Shown here piece by piece: positions 1-6,431 of a DNA stretch of 7,767 nt. Positions within the stretch are counted from its first letter, which is position 1; the number at the start of each line of letters is the position of its first letter. The notes under the pieces are model-generated. The model searched no databases. It was not told the origin of the DNA and saw nothing but the letters and a program-made list of their open reading frames with translations. Source of the DNA: Euryarchaeota archaeon UBA124 (GTDB taxonomy: Archaea > Thermoplasmatota > Poseidoniia > Poseidoniales > Poseidoniaceae); contig DAPT01000057.1 of NCBI GenBank assembly GCA_002502215.1, positions 1-7,767 of the forward strand, in the 5' to 3' direction. The translations under genes and the position numbers were made by a program.

Positions 1-24
1 GTTCAAGTCCTGCCTCGCGCACCA
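1..24 (+). tRNA. tRNA 3' end (partial, identity unknown)
   Basis: The window opens inside the T arm of a tRNA. Base 1 is the last base of the 5' T stem, 2-8 (TTCAAGT) fit the T loop, 9-13 (CCTGC) are the 3' T stem, and 14-20 (CTCGCGC) are the 3' acceptor strand. Base 21 (A) is the discriminator and 22-24 are an encoded CCA. The missing 5' acceptor strand should therefore read GCGCGAG. The anticodon lies outside the window, so the amino acid cannot be named. Confidence 0.85.
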
Positions 25-101
25 CTGGTTCGTTAACACGGTGTCGATAGACTCGCAAAGAAGATGAACGGGCGGCGCTCAGGACGACTTGAGGGAAGCC
101 A

Positions 102-1034
102 ATGGTCGTGGTCTCGGGAAGCAATGCACAGCAAGTAGCAGAGCAGCTTGCGCAAGCACTTGACTGGGGTCATGTCAGACTTGAAGCCCGACGATTTCCT
201 GATTCCGAAGGGTACATCCGGATTCCCGAAGATGGAATTGAAGCAATCCGCTCAGAACCTGTTGTCGTTGTTTCGAATACTTTCCCAGACGCAGGTATCG
301 TCGAAACGATGCTTATTCTCAAAGCCGTATCCGATGTTCGAAAAGGGTCATTGGAAAACCTTCGTGGGATAGAACCGCAACAAATGGAAGATATCGGCCC
401 CGGAGTCTACCTTGCGGTGCCATATTTTGGATATTCTCGGCAAGACAAGCGTTTCGAGCCTGGTGAGGTTATCTCCGCTCGAGCCATTGCTGACATGCTC
501 GCATCCCAGTGCGATGGGCTTACAGTCCTCGATTTACATGCACCCAAGGTTCTTGAAAATCTGTCCATTCCAGTCGCATTCACTTCGGCCATGCCAGAAG
601 TAGCAGCCCATCTTCAGCAACAGATACATCCGGATTTCATTCTCTCGCCTGACAAGGGGGCCATTGATCGGGCGAGTCAAGTAGCGAATCTTATCGGTTG
701 CGAATTTTCATATCTTGAGAAAACCCGAATCGATGCTCACACAATTGTCCACAAGGCCAAAGATCTGGACGTGAAAGGAAAAGTCGTTGCCATTGTGGAC
801 GACATGATTGCCACAGGTGGGACCATTTGCAGGGCTGCCGACGCTCTCCGCTCGCAAGGAGCTGTCGAAGTCCATGCGGCATGTTCTCACGGTCTCTTCA
901 CGGGTGGGGCGATTCGCAGATTAACCCAATCTGTTGACGGTGTTCATGCGACAGGAAGCCTATCGAATCCTCGATCCGTCATCGATGCTGGACAAGCTTT
1001 GGCTCGAGGAGTGAACCAACTACTCGGAAATTAA
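102..1034 (+). CDS. prs: Ribose-phosphate pyrophosphokinase (PRPP synthase)
   Basis: This enzyme transfers pyrophosphate from ATP to ribose 5-phosphate to make PRPP, the precursor for purine, pyrimidine, histidine and NAD synthesis in the cytoplasm. The 310-residue protein starts MVVVSGS, like archaeal Prs proteins. It carries RRFPDSE (30-36) in the ATP-binding region, PYFGYSRQDKRF (107-118) as the catalytic flexible-loop segment, and DLH (144-146). VDDMIATGGT (232-241) is the PRPP-binding loop with its paired aspartates, and PDKGA and YLEKTR lie between the last two. GAGG at 91-94 is a plausible Shine-Dalgarno seven bases before the ATG. Compared with the Methanocaldococcus-type enzyme (about 285 residues, recalled) there is extra sequence at about residues 80-101, between the DAxR-like helix and the PYFGY strand. 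The gene follows a tRNA and is separated from the ribosomal operon by that operon's own promoter. The identity is secure. Confidence 0.96.
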   Translation: MVVVSGSNAQQVAEQLAQALDWGHVRLEARRFPDSEGYIRIPEDGIEAIRSEPVVVVSNTFPDAGIVETMLILKAVSDVRKGSLENLRGIEPQQMEDIGPGVYLAVPYFGYSRQDKRFEPGEVISARAIADMLASQCDGLTVLDLHAPKVLENLSIPVAFTSAMPEVAAHLQQQIHPDFILSPDKGAIDRASQVANLIGCEFSYLEKTRIDAHTIVHKAKDLDVKGKVVAIVDDMIATGGTICRAADALRSQGAVEVHAACSHGLFTGGAIRRLTQSVDGVHATGSLSNPRSVIDAGQALARGVNQLLGN

Positions 1035-1065
1035 CTGCAATTACGGCGTAAGGCGTAGCATTGCC

Positions 1066-1073
1066 TTTATATG
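1066..1073 (+). promoter_or_regulatory. TATA box of the ribosomal protein operon
   Basis: TTTATATG lies in the 81-base gap between prs and rpl7ae and is the clearest archaeal TATA element in the window. Counting about 25 bases downstream puts the transcript start near 1092-1098, which leaves a leader of roughly 20 bases carrying GAGG at 1103-1106 before the ATG at 1116. An in-frame upstream ATG at 1071 falls inside this box and so is unlikely to be a start. No purine-rich BRE is obvious just upstream. Confidence 0.6.
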
Positions 1074-1115
1074 GTCGAGTGTGGGCGGTCAAACTACAAC
1101 ACGAGGATGATTCCA

Positions 1116-1487
1116 ATGAGTGTACACGTACGATTTGAAACCCCAAGCGACCTTGCCGACAGTATTTATGAGCTCATTCGAGCCAACCAAGGCGGGCGAA
1201 TAAAGAAAGGAAGCAACGAAGTTACCAAGTCCGCAGAACGCGGAACTGCACAATTCGTTATTCTTGCAGAAGATGTTAACCCCCCAGAACTTCTGGCTCA
1301 CATTCCATTGATTTGCGAAGAAAAAGGAATCCCATATGGATATGTCCCAAGCCAAGAATTCCTCGCCAAGGAAACTGGACTCCCCACCGGTGTCAGAACC
1401 GCTTCCATTGCAATGATGGAAATTTCCAAAGCGAACACAGAGGCATTCAACAACGTTCTCGAGGCAATCAAAGCCATCAACAACTGA
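1116..1487 (+). CDS. rpl7ae: Ribosomal protein L7Ae (eL8), kink-turn RNA binder
   Basis: L7Ae binds kink-turns. In archaea it is a large-subunit ribosomal protein and also a core subunit of box C/D and H/ACA RNPs and of RNase P. The 123-residue product shows the kink-turn contact loop KKGSNEVTK (30-38), then ERG and AEDVNPPELLAHIP (from residue 51), CEEKGIPYGYVPS, and the C-terminal segment TGVRTASIAM that contributes the variable RNA-contacting loop. The ATG at 1116 is chosen over the upstream in-frame ATGs. It gives the family N terminus (MSVHVRFETP), it has GAGG at 1103-1106 nine bases upstream, and the ATG at 1071 sits in the TATA box. It is the first gene of a five-gene operon. Archaeal L7Ae can bind kink-turns in its own leader, but the leader here is only about 20 bases and I see no room for a full kink-turn. 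Confidence 0.95.
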   Translation: MSVHVRFETPSDLADSIYELIRANQGGRIKKGSNEVTKSAERGTAQFVILAEDVNPPELLAHIPLICEEKGIPYGYVPSQEFLAKETGLPTGVRTASIAMMEISKANTEAFNNVLEAIKAINN

Positions 1488-1501
1488 CCAGGTGATGAGA
1501 G

Positions 1502-1729
1502 ATGAGTGACGAAACAGTAAGTGGCTGGCCTGCTGAAGTTGTAGAGGTCGTCGGTCGAACTGGAATGACCGGTGAAGCAACGCAGGTCAAGGTTCGAGTC
1601 AACGATGCTCCAAACCCACGAGACGTCGGGCGTATCATTACACGCAACGTTGTCGGCCCTGTCAGAATGGGTGACATCCTCATGCTCAAAGATACGGGTC
1701 GTGAAGCCCGCAAGCTCAACGCACGGTGA
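1502..1729 (+). CDS. rps28e: Small-subunit ribosomal protein S28e (eS28)
   Basis: S28e is a small OB-fold protein near the exit side of the 30S mRNA channel, found in archaea and eukaryotes. The 75-residue product has the family pattern throughout: AEVVEVVGRTGMTGEATQVKVRV, then GRIITRNVVGPVRMGDIL, and the near-terminal REARKL. A short insertion-like NDAPNPRDV sits in the central loop. GGTGATG at 1491-1497 is the Shine-Dalgarno, four bases before the ATG. The gap to rpl7ae is 14 bases. The stop codon lies within the Shine-Dalgarno of rpl24e, so the two genes are probably translationally coupled. Confidence 0.95.
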   Translation: MSDETVSGWPAEVVEVVGRTGMTGEATQVKVRVNDAPNPRDVGRIITRNVVGPVRMGDILMLKDTGREARKLNAR

Positions 1730-1730
1730 T
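1725..1730 (+). promoter_or_regulatory. Shine-Dalgarno of rpl24e overlapping the rps28e stop
   Basis: GGTGAT matches the archaeal 16S 3' end and contains the TGA stop of rps28e (1727-1729). It lies four bases before ATG 1735 and so fixes that ATG as the start of rpl24e. The GTG at 1726 that opens a slightly longer frame is part of the Shine-Dalgarno itself. The arrangement suggests stop/restart coupling between the two ribosomal genes. Confidence 0.75.
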
Positions 1731-1734
1731 TATC

Positions 1735-1926
1735 ATGCCAGAACGAAGAGTTTGTTCATTCTCCGGAGAGGAAATCGAGCCGGGTACCGGAACCATGTTC
1801 GTCCGCAAGGACGGTAGCATTCTGTGGTTCAAGAACAGCAAGGCTCGCAAGAACATGGTCAAGTTGTCCCGAAACTCCAGAAAGGTCAAGTGGACACGTC
1901 ACTATGTCCGTGGCGGAATCCGTTGA
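1735..1926 (+). CDS. rpl24e: Ribosomal protein L24e (eL24), zinc-ligand-depleted form
   Basis: L24e is a small large-subunit protein that binds rRNA and contributes to the intersubunit bridge region. The 63-residue product keeps the family landmarks: VCSFSGEEIEPGTGTMFVRKDGSILWF at the start, and SRNSRKVKWTRHYVRGG at the end, equivalent to the usual NPRKLxWT. Most archaeal L24e proteins have a four-cysteine zinc ribbon (CxxC...CxxxC). Here only the first cysteine (residue 8) remains: the second reads Ser in CSFSG, and the later pair reads K/N and A in FKNSKARK. This resembles eukaryotic RPL24, which also reads CSFSG / SFSG. It is third in the ribosomal operon, five bases after rps28e. Confidence 0.93.
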   Translation: MPERRVCSFSGEEIEPGTGTMFVRKDGSILWFKNSKARKNMVKLSRNSRKVKWTRHYVRGGIR

Positions 1927-1970
1927 TTCGATTCGGTGAACTCATAAAGGGCCTCTTGATAGCCAAGGAC

Positions 1971-1975
1971 GGTGA
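1971..1975 (+). promoter_or_regulatory. Shine-Dalgarno of ndk
   Basis: GGTGA lies five bases before ATG 1981. The GTG at 1972 that opens a frame three codons longer is part of this site, so 1981 is the better start. Confidence 0.7.
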
Positions 1976-1980
1976 AGAAG

Positions 1981-2427
1981 ATGGAAACAACCTACATTAT
2001 GGTCAAGCCAGACGGAGTACAACGAGGACTTGTTGGAGAAATCATCGGTCGATTTGAGCGAAAAGGGCTCAAGTTGGTCGGCCTCAAATCGATGGTACCG
2101 AGTGAAGAAATTGCTCGAAAGCACTACGATGTTCACAAGGAGCGCCCGTTTTTCCCCGGATTGATCAAGTTCGTTACCTCCGGTCCTGTTGTCTGTATGG
2201 CGTGGGAAGGTCGTGATGCTATATCCGTTGCTCGCAAACTCATTGGTTCAACCAATGGCCGTGAAGCAGAACCTGGCACCATCCGTGGTGACTTTGGAAT
2301 GGACATGGGATTCAATATGATTCATGGTTCTGATGCTCCCGAAACAGCAGAATTTGAACTTGGTCTCTGGTTCCCTGAAGGTCTCATGACGTGGGAAAAC
2401 ACCATGGGCGCTTGGGTCTACGAGTGA
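1981..2427 (+). CDS. ndk: Nucleoside diphosphate kinase
   Basis: Ndk transfers the gamma phosphate from ATP to nucleoside diphosphates through a phosphohistidine and keeps GTP and CTP pools filled. The 148-residue protein begins METTYIMVKPDGVQRGLVGEII, with the KPDGVQRG signature at the N terminus. It has RPFFPGLIKFVTSGPV (the Kpn-loop region), GTIRGDFG, and the active-site NMIHGSDAPETAEFE with catalytic His115. Length and motifs are normal for the family. It is fourth in the operon, 54 bases after rpl24e and 31 before the aIF5B gene. Co-location with ribosomal proteins and the initiation GTPase is a recurring archaeal arrangement and fits a role in supplying GTP for translation. Confidence 0.96.
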   Translation: METTYIMVKPDGVQRGLVGEIIGRFERKGLKLVGLKSMVPSEEIARKHYDVHKERPFFPGLIKFVTSGPVVCMAWEGRDAISVARKLIGSTNGREAEPGTIRGDFGMDMGFNMIHGSDAPETAEFELGLWFPEGLMTWENTMGAWVYE

Positions 2428-2438
2428 ATCTCTATTTT

Positions 2439-2451
2439 CCTCCCTGGGAGG
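2439..2451 (+). promoter_or_regulatory. Shine-Dalgarno hairpin in front of the aIF5B gene
   Basis: CCTCC (2439-2443) can pair perfectly with GGAGG (2447-2451) across a three-base loop. GGAGG is the Shine-Dalgarno of the aIF5B gene, seven bases before ATG 2459. The upstream arm has the same sequence as the anti-Shine-Dalgarno of 16S rRNA, so it would compete with the ribosome for the site. A regulatory role is inference; the pairing itself is seen in the sequence. Confidence 0.5.
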
Positions 2452-2458
2452 CAGTCGC

Positions 2459-4279
2459 ATGGACGAAACAGATGTGAACGAAGACGAGCCAGTCGTTCGT
2501 GGCGAAAATCGTCAGCCCATTGTTTCAGTTCTCGGTCACGTCGACCACGGAAAAACAAGCGTTCTCGATTTGGTGCGTTCGCTTGGAAGTGACCGCCAAG
2601 CCAGCGTCATGGACCGAGAAGCTGGCGGAATCACCCAGCACATTGGAGCGACGGAAGTACCTGCTCAAGTACTCAATGAAACCTGTGCAAAACTCATGGG
2701 TGGACGCCCTTTCAAATCTCCAGGGCTTCTCTTTATCGATACACCAGGACACCATTCATTTGCTTCGCTCCGGAACCGTGGAGGAGCACTTGCTGACATT
2801 GCGATCTTGGTTGTTGACATTATGGAAGGACTGCAGCCGCAAACCATTGAATCCATCAACATCCTCAAACAAACAAAAACTCCATTCGTTATTGCTGGCA
2901 ACAAAATTGACCGTATTCACGGATGGATATGCAAGCGCGATCGCTCCTTCATTGAATCTTTGCAAGAACAGCGAAAGGATGTTATCGATCTGTTCCAAGA
3001 CCGATACTGGAAACTACTCGGTCAAGTTTCAGAACATGGAATCAATCTTGAGCGTTATGATCAAATCAAAGATTTCAGGAAATCATTCCCGCTTGTACCG
3101 ATGTCGGCGAAAGAAGGCGAAGGTCTCCAAGATCTCCTCACCGTTACCGTTGGATTGGCTGAGCGTTTCCTTGAAGATCGGCTCACCGACACCCTCGGAC
3201 CTGCCGAAGGAACCATTCTTGAAATGAAGGATGAAGTTGGGATGGGGAAAACCATCGATGTTATCCTGCATCGTGGCTCGCTCAGTATCGGTGATCACAT
3301 TACGGTGGTCAGTGCTGACGGCCCATTTGATGTTCGGATTAAAGGGCTGAAAAAGGCCAAAGGAATGTCTGAAATGCGTGATGCTGGTGACCGCTGGGAA
3401 TCGGTTGAAACCATTCATGCGGCTGCTGGTGTGAAAATCATTGCTCAAGGATTGGAAAAAGCGCTTGCTGGGTCAACCATTCGCCTTGCGAGCGAAAAGG
3501 CATTCGAAGAGGCCAAAAAAGAGACACAGGTGTCTGTTGAACTGGATGAGGAAGGCGTGGTCATCAAAGCCGATACAATCGGGGGCTTGGAAGCACTCGC
3601 TTTCGAATTAAAGAAAATTGAGGTTCCAATTCGTCGTGCTACGGTCGGACCTGTCAACAAGCGGGACTTGATGACTGCGGAATCTGCGAGCAGTCGCCTG
3701 AATCAAATCATTCTCGGATTCTCGATTGAGCCCAACAACGAGGTCAAGGAAAGCCTCAACCAGGGCGATGCAGGTGTGGCATGGATTGGAGGTGACATCA
3801 TCTACCATATCATCGAACAATTCGAGGAGTGGAAGGAGAAAACCAAGGAGGCCATGGATTCAGCGGCTCGTGAAAACTTGGTCTATCCTGGAAAACTGCT
3901 CTATCTTGAAAACCACACCTTCCGCAACAAAGGTCCAGCAATCGTTGGTATGCGTGTTCTCGGTGGCCGAGTCCATCTTGGCCAGCGATTAATGAAACTC
4001 GATGGTTCACCAGTTGGTCAAGTCAGGAGCCTTCGCTCCCGAGCAAGTGAGGAACTTAAAGAAGCAAAACAAGGCGAGGAAATCGCTGTGGCTGTGATGG
4101 GTCCAACCGTAGGAAGACACATCGAAGAGTTGGATGTGTTCTATGTCGATATTCCCGAATCACACGTTCCACGTCTTGCAAAGGTTGAATTGACTGAATT
4201 GGAAAAAGAAATCCTTGAAGAGATTGTTCGTCTTCATCGAAAGGATGACCACTTCTGGGGACGACGCCACGTTGGCTGA
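2459..4279 (+). CDS. infB: Translation initiation factor aIF5B (IF2-like GTPase)
   Basis: aIF5B is the GTPase that promotes ribosomal subunit joining and checks initiator tRNA at the end of initiation. The 606-residue protein has the full archaeal domain set. G1 is GHVDHGKT (26-33). The switch I region reads REAGGITQHIGAT (53-65). G3 is DTPGHHSF (94-101) with the catalytic His98. G4 is NKID (148-151) and G5 is SAKEGEG (216-222). The G domain includes the archaeal-type insert GWICKRDRSFIESLQ... between G4 and G5. Beta-barrel and alpha/beta domains follow, then a C-terminal helix ending ILEEIVRLHRKDDHFWG. It lacks the long N-terminal extension of eukaryotic eIF5B and carries no intein. The start has GGAGG upstream in a potential hairpin. 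It is the last gene of the rpl7ae operon. Confidence 0.96.
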   Translation: MDETDVNEDEPVVRGENRQPIVSVLGHVDHGKTSVLDLVRSLGSDRQASVMDREAGGITQHIGATEVPAQVLNETCAKLMGGRPFKSPGLLFIDTPGHHSFASLRNRGGALADIAILVVDIMEGLQPQTIESINILKQTKTPFVIAGNKIDRIHGWICKRDRSFIESLQEQRKDVIDLFQDRYWKLLGQVSEHGINLERYDQIKDFRKSFPLVPMSAKEGEGLQDLLTVTVGLAERFLEDRLTDTLGPAEGTILEMKDEVGMGKTIDVILHRGSLSIGDHITVVSADGPFDVRIKGLKKAKGMSEMRDAGDRWESVETIHAAAGVKIIAQGLEKALAGSTIRLASEKAFEEAKKETQVSVELDEEGVVIKADTIGGLEALAFELKKIEVPIRRATVGPVNKRDLMTAESASSRLNQIILGFSIEPNNEVKESLNQGDAGVAWIGGDIIYHIIEQFEEWKEKTKEAMDSAARENLVYPGKLLYLENHTFRNKGPAIVGMRVLGGRVHLGQRLMKLDGSPVGQVRSLRSRASEELKEAKQGEEIAVAVMGPTVGRHIEELDVFYVDIPESHVPRLAKVELTELEKEILEEIVRLHRKDDHFWGRRHVG

Positions 4280-4298
4280 TGCTTCTCCGACGTAAGAA

Positions 4299-4328
4299 CG
4301 GCATACATTCAAGTATCATGTCATGCCG
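4299..4328 (+). repeat. Imperfect inverted repeat between the aIF5B gene and moxR
   Basis: CGGCATACAT (4299-4308) can pair with ATGT (4318-4321) and ATGCCG (4323-4328), leaving C4322 bulged and a nine-base loop. This gives ten base pairs. It lies 20-49 bases after the aIF5B stop and 33-62 bases before the MoxR start. It could be a 3' end or processing hairpin for the ribosomal operon, a protein-binding dyad at the moxR promoter, or a leader structure. No oligo-T tract follows, so it is not a convincing simple terminator. Confidence 0.5.
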
Positions 4329-4360
4329 ATAGATTCTTGTTACTACGAAGGTGAACGACC

Positions 4361-5362
4361 ATGGATGCTGGATTCTCACAAGGAAACACGGGTGGAGACG
4401 CTCGAACACAAGACCTGATTCGAACCGTTGCAGATATTTCCAACGGATTGATGAATGAGGTAAGCAAAGTCATTATTGGAAAGAACGAAAATTTGCGACG
4501 TGTCACTGTCGGTATTCTCTCCAACGGAAACATGCTGTTGGAAGATTTCCCCGGTCTTGCGAAGACCTTGCTCGCCAACACCTTCGCTCGCGCCCTCGGT
4601 TGCAAGTTCAAGCGTGTCCAATTCACTCCCGATTTGCTTCCTTCGGATATTATGGGGACGTACATGTACGATCAGAAGTCTGGAGAATTTAAATTGCGAG
4701 CAGGTCCGTTGTTTTCCAACATTTTACTCGCTGACGAAATCAACCGAGCGCCTCCAAAGACCCAGGCTGCACTGCTTGAAGCAATGGAAGAAAAGCAGGT
4801 CACCATCGAAGGTATTACACACAAACTCCCGGCTCCGTTCGTTGTTTTGGCAACTCAAAACCCAATTGAGCAAGAGGGAACCTACCCGCTTCCTGAAGCA
4901 CAAATGGATCGTTTCCTCATGAAGATGAGCATGGGTTATCCTGACAGGGCTGAAGAGAAAGCGATTCTCGCTCGGCGAAAACTGCGTGGAAAGGACCAAC
5001 ACGATGTTGAACAGATTACATCCCCGAAAAAGGTCGTTGCAATGCAAAAAGCGCTTGAAACTGTACACGTCGACCCAGCAATTCTCGCATACATCGTTGA
5101 GATTGTTCAGCGAACTCGTGAAGATCACCGTGTTGTCAACGGTGCGTCTCCTCGTGCATCGCAGTCTCTGTTCAAGACCGGCCGTGCTGCAGCTGCAATC
5201 GCTGGACGAAACTACGTCATTCCCGACGACATCAAGGGAATTTCCTTGCAAATCATCAGCCACCGTATCGTCATGAAACCAGAAGCAAAGATCCGAGGAA
5301 TTACCGGAATGCACATCGTTCGAAAGATTCTCTCGGAAGTTCCAGTACCCGTAATTTCTTGA
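4361..5362 (+). CDS. MoxR-type AAA+ ATPase
   Basis: MoxR proteins are AAA+ ATPases thought to act as chaperones that assemble or activate partner complexes, often with von Willebrand factor A proteins. The 333-residue product has the MoxR Walker A EDFPGLAKT (61-69) with Lys68, and Walker B ILLADEINR (121-129). Sensor 1 is ATQNP (164-168), followed by IEQEGTYPLPEAQMDRFLM, a strong MoxR-family signature. The C-terminal lid contains GASPRASQSL and YVIPDDIKG. GGTGA at 4350-4354 lies six bases before the ATG. MoxR genes are usually followed by DUF58 and VWA-domain genes. Here the next gene is a ParA ATPase 76 bases downstream and no such partner is present in the window. The family call is firm; the client is unknown. 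Confidence 0.94.
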   Translation: MDAGFSQGNTGGDARTQDLIRTVADISNGLMNEVSKVIIGKNENLRRVTVGILSNGNMLLEDFPGLAKTLLANTFARALGCKFKRVQFTPDLLPSDIMGTYMYDQKSGEFKLRAGPLFSNILLADEINRAPPKTQAALLEAMEEKQVTIEGITHKLPAPFVVLATQNPIEQEGTYPLPEAQMDRFLMKMSMGYPDRAEEKAILARRKLRGKDQHDVEQITSPKKVVAMQKALETVHVDPAILAYIVEIVQRTREDHRVVNGASPRASQSLFKTGRAAAAIAGRNYVIPDDIKGISLQIISHRIVMKPEAKIRGITGMHIVRKILSEVPVPVIS

Positions 5363-5394
5363 GATTTGAAATTGAATTCATGCCGAAGTTCAAA

Positions 5395-5409
5395 ACAGGT
5401 AAGCCCTGT
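5395..5409 (+). repeat. Short inverted repeat upstream of parA
   Basis: ACAGG (5395-5399) and CCTGT (5405-5409) form a perfect five-base dyad across a five-base spacer in the 76-base gap between moxR and parA. It could be an operator or a weak hairpin. Five-base dyads also occur by chance, so this is tentative. Confidence 0.25.
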
Positions 5410-5426
5410 GGTTGGATACGAGGCGG

Positions 5427-5431
5427 GGTGA
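5427..5431 (+). promoter_or_regulatory. Shine-Dalgarno of parA
   Basis: GGTGA lies seven bases before ATG 5439 but only one base before the alternative ATG 5433, and it is downstream of the TTG at 5412. Spacing therefore selects ATG 5439. Confidence 0.65.
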
Positions 5432-5438
5432 GATGGCA

Positions 5439-6389
5439 ATGAATCCTTACAAAATGGTCATCGCCGTTGCTAACCAGAAAGGCGGTTGTGCAAAAACAAC
5501 AACGGCCGTCAACCTTGCTGCTGCATTGGCCAAAGGTTCTCGCAAGCAAGGCGTTCCTCCAGCGAAGGTTTTGCTTGTTGATCTTGACCCACAAGGAAAC
5601 TGTGCAACCTCTTTTGGTGTTGAGAAAAAGAACATTCGAAAGACAGCTTACGATGTACTTGCAAATGATTCTGGTGAACCATTGCCATTGATGGAGGAAT
5701 ACCTTCTCACACCTCGAGAATTAAGCGATGCAATGCAGAAAGCCTTCATCCTCCGACAAGGAAAAAAGGCCCCAAAGAACCTTGAAATCAAGAATTTGTG
5801 GCTCTTGCCAAGCGATATCCATCTCTCAGGGGCAGAGATCGAACTCTCTCACAAAATTGGTCGCGAAACCCGTTTACGAGAGGGACTTGAGCCGATTATC
5901 GACGAATTCGATTACATCATTATCGATACACCTCCATCGCTCGGCCTGCTCTCAATCAATGCGATGTGTGCAGCAAATTGGGTCATGGTTCCTGTCCAGG
6001 CAGAATACTACGCATTGGAAGGGTTCAGCATGTTGATGAATTCGATTAAAATGATTCAGAAGCGCATCAATCGAAGTTTGAAGATTTTTGGTGTTGCAAT
6101 GACGATGGTTGATGCTCGTTCAAAACTTAGTCGGCACGTTTGCACAGAAGTGGCGAGAAAGATTCCAAACAAAGTGTTCAACACAACCATTCGAAGATTG
6201 GTCAAGGTTGCGGAAGCACCCTGGAGTGGGGCACCAACCGTTCTTCTGAACGAACCACGGGCAAGTGGTGCGGGTGCTGGTTCCCTTGAATACTGGACTC
6301 TGGCAAAAGAATTCCACAACCGAGTTCAGGAGATACGGCGTGAATTCGGTGTAAAAGAGCATCCTCGTCTGCTCTCGGGTCGAAGATAA
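5439..6389 (+). CDS. parA: ParA/Soj-family partition ATPase
   Basis: This is a deviant Walker ATPase of the ParA/MinD group. ParA proteins bind DNA non-specifically in the ATP form and move or position a cargo bound by a centromere-binding partner. The 316-residue product has the signature-lysine Walker A KGGCAKT (14-20), with Lys14 and Lys19. Walker A' is VDLDPQGN (47-54). Walker B is IIIDTPPSLGLLS with Asp163. PVQAEYYALEG and GVAMTMVDARSKLSRHV follow in the usual order, the latter matching the typical Soj region. Ala18 replaces the common Gly before Lys19; this variant also occurs in bacterial Soj proteins. A short insert (GSRKQGVPPA) precedes the Walker A' strand. There is no helix-turn-helix N-terminal extension like that of P1-type ParA. 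A ribbon-helix-helix gene follows 84 bases later. The role could be chromosome segregation, plasmid-derived partition or positioning of another complex. Confidence 0.93.
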   Translation: MNPYKMVIAVANQKGGCAKTTTAVNLAAALAKGSRKQGVPPAKVLLVDLDPQGNCATSFGVEKKNIRKTAYDVLANDSGEPLPLMEEYLLTPRELSDAMQKAFILRQGKKAPKNLEIKNLWLLPSDIHLSGAEIELSHKIGRETRLREGLEPIIDEFDYIIIDTPPSLGLLSINAMCAANWVMVPVQAEYYALEGFSMLMNSIKMIQKRINRSLKIFGVAMTMVDARSKLSRHVCTEVARKIPNKVFNTTIRRLVKVAEAPWSGAPTVLLNEPRASGAGAGSLEYWTLAKEFHNRVQEIRREFGVKEHPRLLSGRR

Positions 6390-6431
6390 GGGTCGAAAAA
6401 TCAACACAAGCCACGTCACTTCGCGCGGTTG

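Noticed and set aside
25..101. Palindromes near the tRNA end (ACCACTGGT, ACACGGTGT) as a terminator or attachment site
   Set aside because: They are four-base arms around a single base and cannot form stable hairpins. No integrase or repeated tRNA end is visible in the window.
407..592. Minus-strand open frames within prs and other coding regions
   Set aside because: They lie antisense to well-supported genes, have no recognisable motifs and show composition dictated by the sense codons.
1726..1734. Longer start of rpl24e at GTG 1726
   Set aside because: The GTG is inside the Shine-Dalgarno GGTGAT that serves ATG 1735, and the extra residues MII are not typical of the family.
1942..1949. 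TCATAAAG as an internal promoter for ndk
   Set aside because: A start about 26 bases downstream would fall on the ndk Shine-Dalgarno at 1971-1975, leaving no usable leader. Operon read-through is simpler.
2435..2438. TTTT after ndk as a transcription terminator
   Set aside because: Only four T residues occur, directly before the aIF5B gene in a conserved operon. Read-through is expected.
5412..5438. Longer starts of parA at TTG 5412 or ATG 5433
   Set aside because: TTG has no Shine-Dalgarno and ATG 5433 is only one base after GGTGA. ATG 5439 has proper spacing, and ParA homology begins shortly after it.
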